A stretch of DNA of 64,000 nucleotides, taken from assembly GCA_026874595.1 (NCBI GenBank), contig CM049312.1, positions 71,702,929-71,766,928 on the forward strand, given 5' to 3'. Below the pieces are notes generated by a model that was not told the DNA's origin, ran no database searches, and saw nothing but the letters and a program-made list of their open reading frames with translations. The position numbers were made by a program, and so were the translations under genes. The DNA comes from Sipunculus nudus (taxonomy: Eukaryota; Annelida; Sipuncula; Golfingiida; Sipunculidae). Position 1 is the stretch's first letter. Each line of letters starts with the position of its first letter. Below, piece after piece: positions 22,936-34,849 of this stretch.

Positions 22936-23475
22936 CCGCTCTGGCCTAGTCTGTAGCCTTTCACTTCTTCACTTAGACCCTTGAGAAAGGTCTCGGCCAC
23001 AAGTGTACTTATGTCAGCCAAACATTACATATAGGTACCAGATTAAGTGTCGTCTGGATATGGCGGGCCCCAGTGACCTAAAAACCGTGTGTAGGCTCTG
23101 CAGCGCCCCCAGGGAGCTACCACTTGAAGTTAAATATAAAGTCTCTTGATTCAGTTATAGGGAAGGGGACTTAAATCCTTCAATTTTTATCTTTAGATGC
23201 AAAACCTATATTGTGCACTTTAAAGGACAACATCATAGATGCAGGAGCTTTATGATCAAATATTTGTAACCTCTCAGTAATTCAACTATGTGACAGCAAT
23301 ATGTGTTTCAAATACCCAGTGGGAAAATATGAACCCCTGTAAAATATAAAATTAAATGATGTAAACAATTAAATTTTTTTCATTTTCAAATGAGCAAAAA
23401 CTAAATTTGATATGTATGGGAAGTTGATGGGCTTAAGAGTTATATGAAAGAATATATTTGATAAACAAACAAGAT
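22936..23475. other. Non-coding flank
   Basis: No gene, LTR or primer-binding site is recognisable, although this is where the 5' end of the following retroelement would be expected. Confidence 0.5.
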
Positions 23476-23784
23476 AAACTTTAGCTTGCCTGTTTACAAA
23501 ACAAATGGCAAACACCAAAATACAACGCTGGGCCATAATCCTAGCGGAATATGGTGCACAAATCCGTTACCGGCGCGGGCGAAATAACATCCGCGCGGAT
23601 ATGATCTCACGCATTCCTCCAACAGAGTCTGTGGAAGTTATTGATTCACACATAGATTGGGTGGCCTCCGACGCGTACCCGGATGATCTTAACCATGAAC
23701 AATTACCGGTGCTAACAGATGGTCTTAACCTTGAGCAGATTAAACTCTTACAGAAAGCACAGTTCCCATCATTGTTCGAGAAAG
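23476..23784 (+). repeat. 309-bp duplicate of the RNase H/connection region
   Basis: It matches 24702-25010 at a constant offset of 1,226 bp with only about four differences. It encodes 'RWAIILAEYGAQIRYRRGRN' and the following connection to integrase. It abuts RT sequence out of order, so it is a rearrangement and not a normal domain. Confidence 0.93.
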
Positions 23785-25117
23785 AAAGATAAGTACCCTC
23801 TGCCAAATATACAGGACATATTTGACCAAATTGGTTACACTGCTGTCTTTTCGACATTAGACTTAAAGAGCGGTTACCATCAAATTCCTGTGCATCCTAC
23901 TGACATCGAAAAAAACGGCATTTGTTTGCTATAGGGGTCTTTTTGAATTTGTTCGCTGTCCGTTCGGACTTTCTATAACCCAAGCCATTTCCAAAGAGCC
24001 ATGGAGTTTCTCTTCCATGGTTTGCTAGGAAAGCGTATTTTGATCTACATAGACGATCTAGTGATATACAGTCGAAATGAGGAAGAGCATGCATACCATC
24101 TCAAACTCGTGTTTGAAAGACTACGGCAGGCGAATTTAACTCTAAAGGCCTCAAAATGTCATTTTGGTTTGGCAGAAATTAAATTGTTAGGCTATCGTGT
24201 TAGTCAAGAGAGAATTATAGCAGATCCTGAAAAAAACAGCAGCCATTCACGACATGCCGGTGCTAAAAACAATCAAACAAGTCCGATCATTCCTCGGTAT
24301 GACGGGCTACTACCGCCAGTGTATGCCTAATTACGCGGAAATAGCCGAACCCCTGGTAGCGCTCACCTGAAAACACGTTCGTTTTAAATGGACGCATAAT
24401 TGTGAGATAGCTTTTAATCAACTCAAATCACTTCTCACCTCTAACCATGTCATGAGCCACCTTCGACCCGAGTTGCCCTACCAGCTGTACACAGACAGCA
24501 GCGCGTTTGCTGTCGTTGGAATTCTGTGTCAAACCCATGAGGATGGAACCGAGCGCGTGGTACAATATATCTTTCATCAGCTTTCAGGTACACGACGGCG
24601 ATGGCCCACAATTGAGAGAGAGGCATACAGTGTCATATATTGTATAACAAAACTCCGGCCATACCTGTGCGGTGCTAATTTCACGGTCTTTACTGATCAC
24701 AAAACTTTAGCTTGCCTGTTTACAAAACAAATGGCAAACACCAAAATACAACGCTGGGCCATAATCCTAGCGGAATATGGTGCACAAATCCGTTACCGGC
24801 GCGGGCGAAATAACATCCGCGCGGATATGATCTCACGCATTCCTCCAACAGAATCTGTGGAAGTTATTGATTCACACATAGATTGGGTGGCCCCCGACGC
24901 GTATCCGGATGATCATAACCATGAACAATTACCGGTGCTAACAGATGGTCTTAACCTTGAGCAGATTAAACTCTTACAGAAAGCACAGTTCCCATCATTG
25001 TTCGAGAAAGCGAACGACGAAGAATCAAACTTCGTCACCATAAATGGATCCCTTTATAGCACCAGAACACCACGCATGTATTCACCCGAATATCCGCGTC
25101 TAGTACTCCCTCGTTAA
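23785..25117 (+). pseudogene. pol: Reverse transcriptase and RNase H (broken)
   Basis: The RT begins mid-domain with 'YPLPNIQDIFDQIG' and motif A 'FSTLDLKSGYHQI'. The catalytic YIDD box is at 24046-24057, followed by the 'KCHFGLAEIKLLGY' thumb region. RNase H starts near 24,480 with 'LYTDSSAFAVVGI' and includes 'TIEREAYSVI' and 'TDHKTLACLF'. The product would copy element RNA to DNA and degrade the RNA strand. Breaks are a frame change near 23,910, a second near 23,985 that returns the frame, another near 24,228, and a stop at 24,368-24,370 in the stretch before RNase H. The frame open from 24452 ends in TAA 25115-25117 before integrase. The N-terminal part of RT is absent. Confidence 0.9.
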
Positions 25118-26275
25118 TACCACAAGGCCATCACTCTTCGAGCCCATAAAGAGGTAGGCCACATGGCAACCCAGAAAACACTTAGCCGTATTTGCGAGGC
25201 TTATGTATGGCCGAATATGAAGCGAACTGTACGTTCCCTGTTAAAAAAATGTGCCACTTGCCAGGCATTTAGCCGCCAAAGAGACCACGCCCCTATGGGT
25301 GATATGCCACTAGCTGCTTCTTCAAACCAAATTATTGGAATGTACCTCATTGGCCCATTCCCGACCTGCTCGCGGGGAAATAGTTACATGTTAACTATTA
25401 TCTGTCACTGTACGGGATGGGCAGAGGCGTTCCCTATCCCGAACAAAACAAGTGCGGTCATCTGGGATACCTTTGCTAATCAATTTATCCCAAGGTCATT
25501 ATAACCGACAATGGCTCTGAATTTATTGCATATGAATGGGAAGAATATTTGCGTACGCTAGGCATAGAACATCGCAGGACAACCCCGGCTCGGCCGCAAT
25601 GCAAAGGGAAGGTAGAACGATTCCATCGTACTTTCAAAGAAGCTTTATCTAAAGCTGTAAACAATAAACCTGAATCTTGGGAAGATCACGTGGGGAATGT
25701 TCTACTGGCGCATCACATAAGTGTAAGCTCTGTTACAGGCTATTCTCCTTCCTTCCTACTTTATGGTAGGCAGCCTAGAGCCCCTCTAACACGTTTACTA
25801 CAAACAAATATTACAGGCCATCCATTCGGTAACAGATTAGATAATCTTACACATGCGTTGTCGGAAGCACGTGACCGCACGGCCGAGTCCCGTAACTTTA
25901 ACCGAGAACGTATACAAAACGCGCCCGTGCAAATGACCTCAAGGTAGGGGACCACGTAGTAATAAAAGTGGCACAACCTCTGACCTTTACCTCAGGGAGC
26001 CTCAGTGGCTAGTCACGCGTGTCTCCGGGGTCACATGTCACGTGCGCTGCCAAATTACCGGACAAACAAAGAAACTTCACAGGGAATAGGTTAGGCTAGT
26101 AGACCCAGATATAAGCTGGGATGACATTAACCCTAGGCCCCGCCGTAGGCGCCCGCGCACCGTTACACCGCCCCTTGTTCCGCCTACCCCACGCGTTCCA
26201 GGCGCAAGACCTATTCAAACAAACAATGCTGGCCATGTAATGGAACACAGCCCCCAATTCGCTTACATGTATTAA
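25118..26275 (+). pseudogene. pol: Integrase (broken)
   Basis: The N-terminal zinc-binding pattern runs from the histidines in 'AHKEVGH' to 'CATC'. In the core, the position expected to be the first catalytic aspartate is tyrosine (codon 25343-25345, 'GMYLIGPFP'). The second aspartate ('TDNGSEF') and the glutamate ('KVERFHRTF') are present. A frame change lies near 25,495, between the first and second catalytic positions. After 25,947 the frame changes again and the GPY/F-type C-terminal region continues ('QWLVTRVSGV'), with an in-frame TAG at 26087-26089, to TAA 26273-26275. Integrase would insert the cDNA into the genome. The tyrosine substitution alone would probably abolish catalysis. Confidence 0.85.
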
Positions 26276-26344
26276 AATCCCAAACCAACCGCACACATCA
26301 ATCCCACGAATGAAGGGCATTAGAACTGACGGACCCATTAACCA

Positions 26345-28326
26345 ATGAACCACCCTCTCATCAGGCTTATCAGTCAGTCCAACACAGCCCATTCCGGGTC
26401 CCCGGTCCTATCAGACTCCGTCATCACCCCTACGACCCCGTCACATGATGTTAATCCTGATAATGCTGACAGCCATATACGCCCAAAACAACCACACATC
26501 CAACCACTATTTCATAGAGATCCCCGCTTACGCCAGCAAAAAAAGGTTAGATATGCTGTCTTGGCCGGCTTGATTAATGGCAATGAGTGCTCTAGCTAGT
26601 TGTGGTGATCAGGTTACATACCAGGACGCTTCACATATTGGTGTTCGGAAAATGAAAATACCGCAAGGTATAACTGTGACACAGTCGCCTGATATATACT
26701 TGTGGAAATCAACATGGACTCTGCTGGTGGTGCTACACCCACCCACGCTTGACCACTCATTGATATATGCCGCACAACGAGTGAACGTGCTGATACCTTC
26801 GATCCGGAATAACACGCCCACGCCAATTTACCGCAACTTGATATATCGCCTAAAATGGATACAACAGACAATTCAACACCCAGCCGAAACCACCTTACGA
26901 CGTAAACGAGCGCCCTTTAACTTTGTCGGTTCTCTCTCTCACATGTTGTACGGCACAGTTACTGAAAACGAACTCAATACTTACAAGGAACAGGTACGAA
27001 CTCTGTTACTAACATCTACGAAAACAATCCGTCGTGTAAATGAACTTCTCACCATTAAAAAAAAACATCAACAAGCGATCACGCATAACCGTAAAAGGAT
27101 AAACGCCTTGCAGACAGCACTTCATAATGTAACCGCTAGTCTAACGTCGGCAATGCGCAAAGAGGAAAAGAACATTCGTTCACTGTGGTGCTACTATTTG
27201 GTAGAACATTGCCTGGTAACCCTGGAAAGAGCCGCAACAGAATATCACCGCCAGGTAACACGTTATTTGAGACAAAGACAGTCCCTGGAAATTAAACGTC
27301 TCACAGAAGAAATACTACCCCCAGATGATCTACACGCACTGTTGATACAAGCACAAGCCAAGGGTCACCTCGCACTACCGCCAAGGTGGTACTACTCGTC
27401 GGTAAACCTGCATCCCTTATGGACAACGGCCGAAACATTAGTTCTACGTGCTCAGCTGCCGTTGCGAGACAGTGAGCCGTACCTTCATTAATACATTCGG
27501 TCATGGCCGAGTCCGTCATACTCAACATTCTTCACGCAAACATTAACAGTGAATAATGTCGCCTTGAGTACCCGAAACGGAGCGATATTTTCACCATCTT
27601 GGTGTACAGGTGACCAACCGTCAGTTGTCGCGCGGGCACAATGTTTTCCCGTCAACACTACCGGTGTGAAAGGGCTATTCTTACAACAGACACTAGCCTC
27701 GTTAAATTTTGCACTTTTAAAACAACAGAATTGAACGACTCATCTGTTTGGAAACCCATCCCCGGTGAATTCATTATATCCACTCCGGGGGAGGCATCGT
27801 TGGCTCATTGTACTGGCACCCCGGAACGGAAATTGACACTCAAACCGGGGATGTACAGAATTACACTTCCTGCAGGTTGCCAGCTCCGCTCACCCACGTG
27901 GACTATACAGGGCATGAACATTTACTCAAGTAACATTTCCGTGACGTCACAACCGGTGAGCATAAACTTAAAGACATTTTCAATACGGTCCCTAGCATCA
28001 AGTGGCCGGATCTCGCCCGTATAAAGTCGTGGTCGCCTCTTGCAGACATTAAGAAAGTTGACCTTGAGCCACTCGAGCAACCCTCGCTGTTTCCGCCCCA
28101 TGGATGGACTTGGCAATCCCGACTGAACATTTCCGTTTCTGTAATAATGTTGATAATTGTAATAGTATTATTAGGCATTGGGTTCTGTCGATTCCGCCTT
28201 ACCACATCCGGTCATTCCAGGGAACAGGTTCTTCTACCATGGAATATAATGCGCAGACCTAATCAGGCCGCACCACAAGCCCCAAATGACAGACCTGTAT
28301 CCACGGATAATGGTGCCGAAATGTAA
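26345..28326 (+). pseudogene. env: Env-like fusion glycoprotein, F-type (broken)
   Basis: The main open segment is 26577-27491. It holds a furin-type site RRKR (26898-26909) directly followed by a hydrophobic, glycine-containing stretch ending near 'LYGTVTENE', and then long helical heptad-like sequence. This order (surface subunit, RRKR, fusion-peptide-like region, helices) resembles errantivirus Env and baculovirus F proteins. A stop at 27489-27491 and frame changes in 27,500-27,980 break it. The last segment ends with a membrane span coded by 28141-28185 and a short cytoplasmic tail to TAA 28324-28326. The N-terminal part overlaps another frame (26345-26599), which may hold the signal peptide. 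In its intact family members the protein mediates membrane fusion. Confidence 0.75.
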
Positions 28327-28413
28327 AAAGAGCCACCCCCTGGGGACCAAGACCATAATAATGTCTCCCCAGGGGGCGAGACGCCCGGGCGTCCGTGGTT
28401 TCCATGTGGGTTT

Positions 28414-28486
28414 GTACAATTTTCTTAGTGTTAATTTCCAGTATAAAATCCTGTAAATACTCCAAATTAATACATGAATGTATATC

Positions 28487-28552
<66 letters not shown>

Positions 28553-29795
28553 AAGAATTTAATCTAATAGGTAGGGGATTTTGTATGAACGATTTATATC
28601 AACAGAGTTAGGCATCACTGGCCGAATCTTACCTGCCATATTAATTTTATTGGTGAAAATATGTTTAAATACAAAATCTTAACGATGGAGCTCTATAATT
28701 TGTATTTTGTGTTCAAACGATAAATATACATTATATGAACGTATGTATATGTTAAAAAAAACGAAAATTTTCTTTTTCTTTTATTTTTGTGGGAAATGTG
28801 CGAGTGTAAAGATTCGGCCTGAATAGTATAATGAAAATAGTTAAATTGTAATTTTTTTCTAGAATATTGCAGCAATAAGGGTATATCTATAAACACGGAT
28901 AACACAGTGTTTAATTGATCGTAATGTTAATGCATGCACGTGCTCTCTCCTGTTAATGATCTTAGTACCGAGCGACATTTATCCAATGCAACCTTAATGC
29001 CCTGATATATAGATTATGCCCATCATTGTGCTCTTTGTTATAGTTAATCATGGCTCTGATATTGTTATTGTTAATACTTACAATAATATTAAAATTAATA
29101 ATATTAGTATAATTACAGGTACGCTCAATATTGTTCACAGTTTTGTATTTCTCATACCAGTATATCTATTATAGTTTGCACGATTACATGGGTAAAGTAG
29201 CAGCTTAATTCTTATATCACCTACTATCGGTCATGACAGGTGTAACGTCTATATGTTTGTCGGGACGCTCTGAGTTGCCCAATTCTAATCAGACATCGCT
29301 TTGTCAATTCAGATCATACGCCGCATATCTAAAAGCTGAACTATAAACGACCCCGCACCTGTGAGGGTTATCCAAGCAGACCAAATACTCGCCCAGGGCG
29401 ACCGTGATCGAGGCATCCCGACAAATAGATAGACCCCAGTCAGTTATGATAAGGTTTACTCATGCAGGCATCACCTGTCTGGTTACGTCATACATCGCCG
29501 TAGGTTTTCTATTGCTATAGTACGAGGTCAAACAACCGGGACCGTCCTATACTTGGCCACTGGACTCCCCTCCCCGCTTCCCCCATGTGGGTGGGACTCC
29601 GCAGATATCGGCCAATTATGGGACGAGCGAGGTTGATTGACACTATGCTAATGATGTACTTTTTAACAAGAGAGACTAAAAGGAGAGGGCATATTGTTGA
29701 GAAGTGGATTTTCCTGTATGGAGTATTTTGAATAAGAATAAACGTGCGATGAACCTTATACAACGTCTCCATTTTCTGTGCGCCCAAACTTTACA
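28414..29795 (+). repeat. Possible 3' LTR
   Basis: The stretch begins GTACAATTTTC just after a purine-rich region beyond env, and ends ...AAACTTTACA. With the preceding T, this gives TGTA/TACA-type termini. It contains an AATAAGAATAAA polyadenylation-like signal near 29,733, which would fit R/U5 near the end. No 5' LTR is present for comparison and an (AT)n tract (28,491-28,548) lies inside, so both borders are guesses. Confidence 0.3.
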
Positions 29796-30212
29796 AGGTA
29801 TCGAGGGGGTTTATTGGCTTATCTCTGGTGTCAGCTGTTGTGTGTTCAGTGTTTAATGTCACTATATTATCATATTTTGGAGGTTGTTTACTTGTTTGCA
29901 TCCCCCCCCCCCCTTACGCATGAATGAATATTTTATTCTGAAAATATACGGCCTCAGGCCCATGATTCCATAAGTGCATGCATAATACAATCACAATAAA
30001 ATACAAAACATATAAATTACAATTTTTAACAAATTATTTTTGTTAAATTCCTGCATTCAAAATATTAATGGATGCAATTTATAGAGGTCATTTCTGTAGT
30101 ATACAAATATTACAATACATACGTGCACCACACAAACACATTTAGGTATTTAATTGTAACATTTAAGTCAACATTGGGATGACATTGGTAACATTTTATT
30201 ATTGATTTTCAC
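29796..30212. other. Non-coding DNA with a poly-C tract
   Basis: A C homopolymer lies at about 29,902-29,913. The end of the stretch has an acceptor-like TTATTGATTTTCACAG at 30,197-30,212, just before the next coding region. Confidence 0.5.
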
Positions 30213-32638
30213 AGAGGATGAGCTTTATGAGAAGCTTGAAGACCACTTCTGCAGAGATGGCAGGGGCCGGCGACCTGATCTCCCTCACATACCACATTTA
30301 ACGAATAAACTGTTGCGTCAAATTAATTTGCTGAGAGTCACCAATGGTTACACTTGGAATTTTGTGATGGATGCTGTTCAAAAACTAGAGCCGTTATGTT
30401 CTTCAGAAAGGGCGAGATATATAGTTGAAAAAAGTTCCAAGACAGCTGCAAATAAAGAAACTAAAGATGCTCTTTTGCAGTTTTTAGATCAAAAACTTTC
30501 TTTTTCATTAGTTGGTCCATCTTGTGATGCTTATGGCATTACACGTGAAGATCTTCTTGAGACTGCAAATAACCCCCACTCTCTAGTTAATGTTTTGTGA
30601 CAAATGAATTACTGCTTGAGCTAGAGAGATTTCGAACCCAGAAAAATCTACCAAAAGCTGTATTAGTGAACTGGTTGCAGAGTTTATTGCCCTAATGCTG
30701 TAGTTATGATAAACTAGTCTTGTTTAATGATGTGCAAAAAATCAAAGCAAGAAAGCTTAAGCTGAGAAAATCAAAATCTAGAAATTCAGTAGCTTATGAA
30801 GATTTTAAAAGGACAGCTTATGTTTATAACAAAACAGTTTCACCTGGTGTGAAGAGGAAGAGTCAAAGTTTTTCCCCAAAACAACGAAGACTAAAGTACG
30901 GTCTTGTGACAATAACGTGAAAAAGGGTATGGCAGATGCATATCTTGAAATAATTGATGAGAATAAAGTCCTGGTCAGACAGTTAGAAAACAAAATGGAA
31001 GCCAAAGAAAACATAAATTCAAAATTGCAAAAAAAAGTTGGTTCATTGGAGAAAAAAATCAAAAACTTGCAGTGGCAAAATTGAAGATCTAGAAATAAAA
31101 GAAATTGAGCTACAGAAAAAATTATCACAAAAAGAAACAGAATTGAAATGTGCCATGCAAAAGATTAATAAACAGAAATCGAAATTTAAAATGCTACAGA
31201 CATTTTCTAATTTCAAAAAGAATTGTGAAGGTCAAGCCCAAAAAATACGTACATTGAAAACGGATTTGTCCAAGCTTCATGCATTATCTGATCACCAACA
31301 GGATTTGCTAAATAACAAAACCGAGATCAATACTCGCTCAAAAGGAAAAATGTACTCAGATGAAATGAGAAAGTGTGTGATAGCTCTCCAAGGGGAGTGT
31401 GATGTTTCAGCTCAAAAGACTAGTAAAGTGATTAAGACTGTAGATAAATGCTTGTTCAAAACTGATATTTCTGACAGTCAATTACCTTGTGAAAAAACAA
31501 ATTTAAATATTGCAGATGAAGGCCATATTCTTGGTAAATATCAAGTGAGCGATCAATTTCCAAAAGTGGTACAACACATGGCCATACAAAGATTGTAGGA
31601 CAACAAGTGACGCTATCAGATGGTGCAAACCTGTCAGCTGGTTTCACTACTATTGCTACAGAGGATAGTGCTACATTATTGGACATTAGTATATCTCTCA
31701 TGAGGGAACTGGCTGTAATATTTGATGAGGAAGAGCAGGATACAGTTTTTCAAGACATCTTTTCAAAGCTATTTGGAGATATGTCGGATCGGGCGAGGGT
31801 GAATAAAAAGTTCGGGTTTGATTTAAACAATGTGAAAAAAGAATACATGGATTCTGAAGATTTGCACTACCTTTTCTGCAACGCGCATTTTTTATTGGGC
31901 CTGTCCAACAAATGTGAAACTTTATTAAAAAAGCATGAGGTCATACTAGAGGAACAGTTCAGTCAGAAACTTGGTGGGGCAAGGTCACAGAAGTTTAATA
32001 ATTTTAGAAGTTCTGAATCAGCAACTGCACGGTTAATTCGTTTAGGATGTGTTTCATTTGGCTGTAAATCTCAGTGGTTAGCATTCTGCAGTTCTGTTGG
32101 AAAGAAATCTCACATAGGAAGCTTTAGGATGAATAGATTCAATAATTTTTTTGAAGGGGCTGGAAGTTTATTCCACCATTATCAAGATATCATTGAATTT
32201 TTATCAAAGGGTTATCTGGGTGCAACAGGACCGATAAATCAAAAACTTGAAAGTGTATTGCAGGACATTACTTGTGAACCAGTTCGTGCATTGATACGCT
32301 CCTTGGGTATTATTTATTACAAAATCACGGGGCCTTATTGGTCCTTAATTCAAAGTGACACCCAGTATGTTGATTTCCATCAGTATGTACAGAAAATGCA
32401 TGACAAATTTGAGAAATGGTGAGTCGATTCTTCAGCACTACTGCATCCTGATACAGAATCCATCTTTCCTGAGTTTAATATTCAAAGAGATGCAGTGTTT
32501 GTTTCACTATTTAAAAGTGTTGACGCTCAATCTCATAAGGTCACTAAGACTTGTTTGCAGGAAGTACTGGCTGGTTTCGCTACGACTGTGAAGTTCGACG
32601 GACGTCCGAGGTCCATTTTTCGTGAAAATTCTCCGTGA
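30213..32638 (+). pseudogene. Transposase-like coding region with coiled coil, unnamed family, broken
   Basis: About 800 codons of clear coding character are spread over all three frames. First comes a globular part ('HLTNKLLRQINLLRVTNGYTW'), then a basic linker, then a lysine/glutamate-rich coiled coil (30,930-31,330). The C-terminal domain follows: 'YSDEMRKCVIALQGECDVS', then 'TKIVGQQVTLSDGANLSAGF', then 'KITGPYWSLIQ'. The 'G-T-T...VG.Q.TLSDG' region resembles the first strand of RNase H-fold transposases, though the expected acidic residue before GTT is serine here. Breaks are a frame change near 30,597, TAA 30693-30695, frame changes near 30,900, 31,070 and 31,570, and TGA 32420-32422 with the same frame open on to 32638. 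I do not recognise the superfamily. A domesticated host gene copy is the alternative. Confidence 0.6.
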
Positions 32639-32787
32639 ATGCCTGCTCTTCCTCCGCTTTTAGCCGGAAACATATTTCCCTGACCAGCCTTCTGTTCACC
32701 GCTTTGCAGTACGTAAAGATCATGTATATCAAACGGTGCCAATACACGCTTTCTAATAGACAAATTTCACTATTAATAATACTAATA
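32639..32787. other. Junction between coding remnant and satellite
   Basis: This is a short unique stretch. I find no terminal inverted repeat that would close the transposase-like element. Confidence 0.4.
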
Positions 32788-33639
32788 ATGCGACTTTTAT
32801 TCTTTTTTTTTAAATCTGCTTGATATAAAAAATGTTATAAAATTTTAAATACGCTAAACAACCCATCAAGTTTGGTAACAACGGAAAGTACTTTTCACAG
32901 GTAGTCACATGGTATGAATTTTAGAGTGGCACAAGTGAGCGTTTTAGAGAAGTCAAAAACGACTTTTATTCAATTTTATTTTAATTTAGCGTGAATTTTA
33001 AAGTGTTATAAAATTTTAATTACGCTAAACAACCCATTAAGTATTGTATCAACGGAAAGTACTTTTTACTGGTAGTCACATGGTATGAAATTTAGAGTGG
33101 CACAAGTGAGCGTTTTAGAGCAGTCAAATACGACTTTTATTTAATTTTATTTTAATTTAGCGTGAATTTTAAAGTGATATAAAATTTTAATTACGCTAAA
33201 CAACCCATCAAGTTTGGTATCAACGGAAAGTACTTTTAACAGGTAGTCACATGGTATGAATTTTAGAGTGGCACAAGTGAGTGTTTTAGAGCAGTCAAAT
33301 ACGACTATTATTCAATTTTATTTTAATTTAGCGTGAATTTTAAAGTGATATAAAATTTTAATTACGCTCAACAACCCATCAAGTTTGGTATCAACGGAAA
33401 GAACTTTTCACTGGTTGTCTTATGGTAGTCTTAGAGCAGTCAAATACGAATTTTATTCAAATGTTTTAATTTAGCGTGAATTTTAAAGTATTATACATCT
33501 TTAAATACGCTAAACAACCCATCAAGTTTGGTATCAACGGAAAGGACATTTTACTGGTATTCACATGGTATGAATTTTAGAGTGGCACAAGTGTGCGTTT
33601 TAGAGCAGTCAGATACGACTATTATTCATTTTTTTTTAA

Positions 33640-34660
33640 ATTTAGCGTGAATTTTAAAGTGTTATTAATCTTTAAATACGCTAAACAAACCCATCACGTT
33701 TGGTATAAACGGAGAGAACTTTTTACTAGTAGTCACATGGTATGAATTTTAGAGTGGCACAAGTGTGCGTTTTAGAGCAGTCAGATACGACTATTATTCA
33801 TTTTTTTAATTTAGCGTGAATTTTAAAGTGTTATTAATCTTTAAATACGCTAAACAACCCTTCACGTTTGGTATAAACGGAAAGAACTTTTTTTCTGGTA
33901 GTCACATGGTATAAATTTTAGAGTGGCACAAGTGAGTGTTTTAGAGCAGTCAAATACGACTATTATTCAATTTTATTTTAATTTAGCGTGAATTTTAAAG
34001 TGTTATAAAATTTTAATTACGCTAAACAACCCATAAAGTTTGGTATCAACGGAAAGTACTTTTTACTGGTATTCACATGGTATGAATTTTAGAGTGGCAC
34101 AAGTGAGCGTTTTAGAGCAGTCAAGTACGACTATTATTATTTTTTTTTAAATTTAGCGTGAATTTTAAAGTGTTATTAATCTTTAAATACGCTAAACAAA
34201 CCCATCACGTTTGGTATAAACGGAGAGAACTTTTTACTGGTAGTCACATGGTATGAATTTTAGAGTGGCACAAGTGTGCGTTTTAGAGTAGTCAGATACG
34301 ACTATTATTCATTTTTTTAATTTAGCGTGAATTTTAAAGTGTTATTAATCTTTAAATACGCTAAACAACCCTTCACGTTTGGTATAAACGGAAAGAACTT
34401 TTTTTCTGGTAGTCACATGGTATAAATTTTAGAGTGGCACAAGTGAGTGTTTTAGAGCAGTCAAATACGACTATTATTCAATTTTATTTTAATTTAGCGT
34501 GAATTTTAAAGTGTTATAAAATTTTAATTACGCTAAACAACCCATAAAGTTTGGTATCAACGGAAAGTACTTTTTACTGGTATTCACATGGTATGAATTT
34601 TAGAGTGGCACAAGTGAGCGTTTTAGAGCAGTCAAGTACGACTATTATTATTTTTTTTTA
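33640..34660 (+). repeat. Higher-order repeat, 511 bp (3 monomers), two copies
   Basis: Subtype landmarks recur at an offset of 511 bp: CCCATCACGTTTGG at 33690 and 34201, and GTCACATGGTATAAATTTTA at 33901 and 34412. Three consecutive monomer subtypes repeat as a block. Confidence 0.85.
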
Positions 34661-34849
34661 AATTTAGCGTGAATTTTAAAGTATTATACATCTTTAAATA
34701 CGCTAAACAACCCATCAAGTTTGGTATCAACGGAAAGAACTTTTCACTGGTAGTCACATTGTATGAATTTTAGAGTGGCACAAGTGAGTTTTTTAGAGCA
34801 GTCAAATACGACTATTATTCAATTTTATTTTAATTTAGCGTGAATTTTA

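Larger units (their letters stand above)
23476..29795 (+). mobile_element. 5'-truncated Ty3/gypsy retroelement with env
   Basis: The order is reverse transcriptase, RNase H, integrase, env, possible 3' LTR, which is the Ty3/gypsy (Metaviridae) order with an env added as in errantivirus-like elements. Gag, protease and the start of RT are missing. At the 5' end, a 309-bp second copy of the RNase H/connection region is joined directly to RT. Several frame changes and stops break every reading frame, so the element is inactive. Base composition is richer in G and C than the surroundings, consistent with a fairly recent insertion. Confidence 0.88.
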
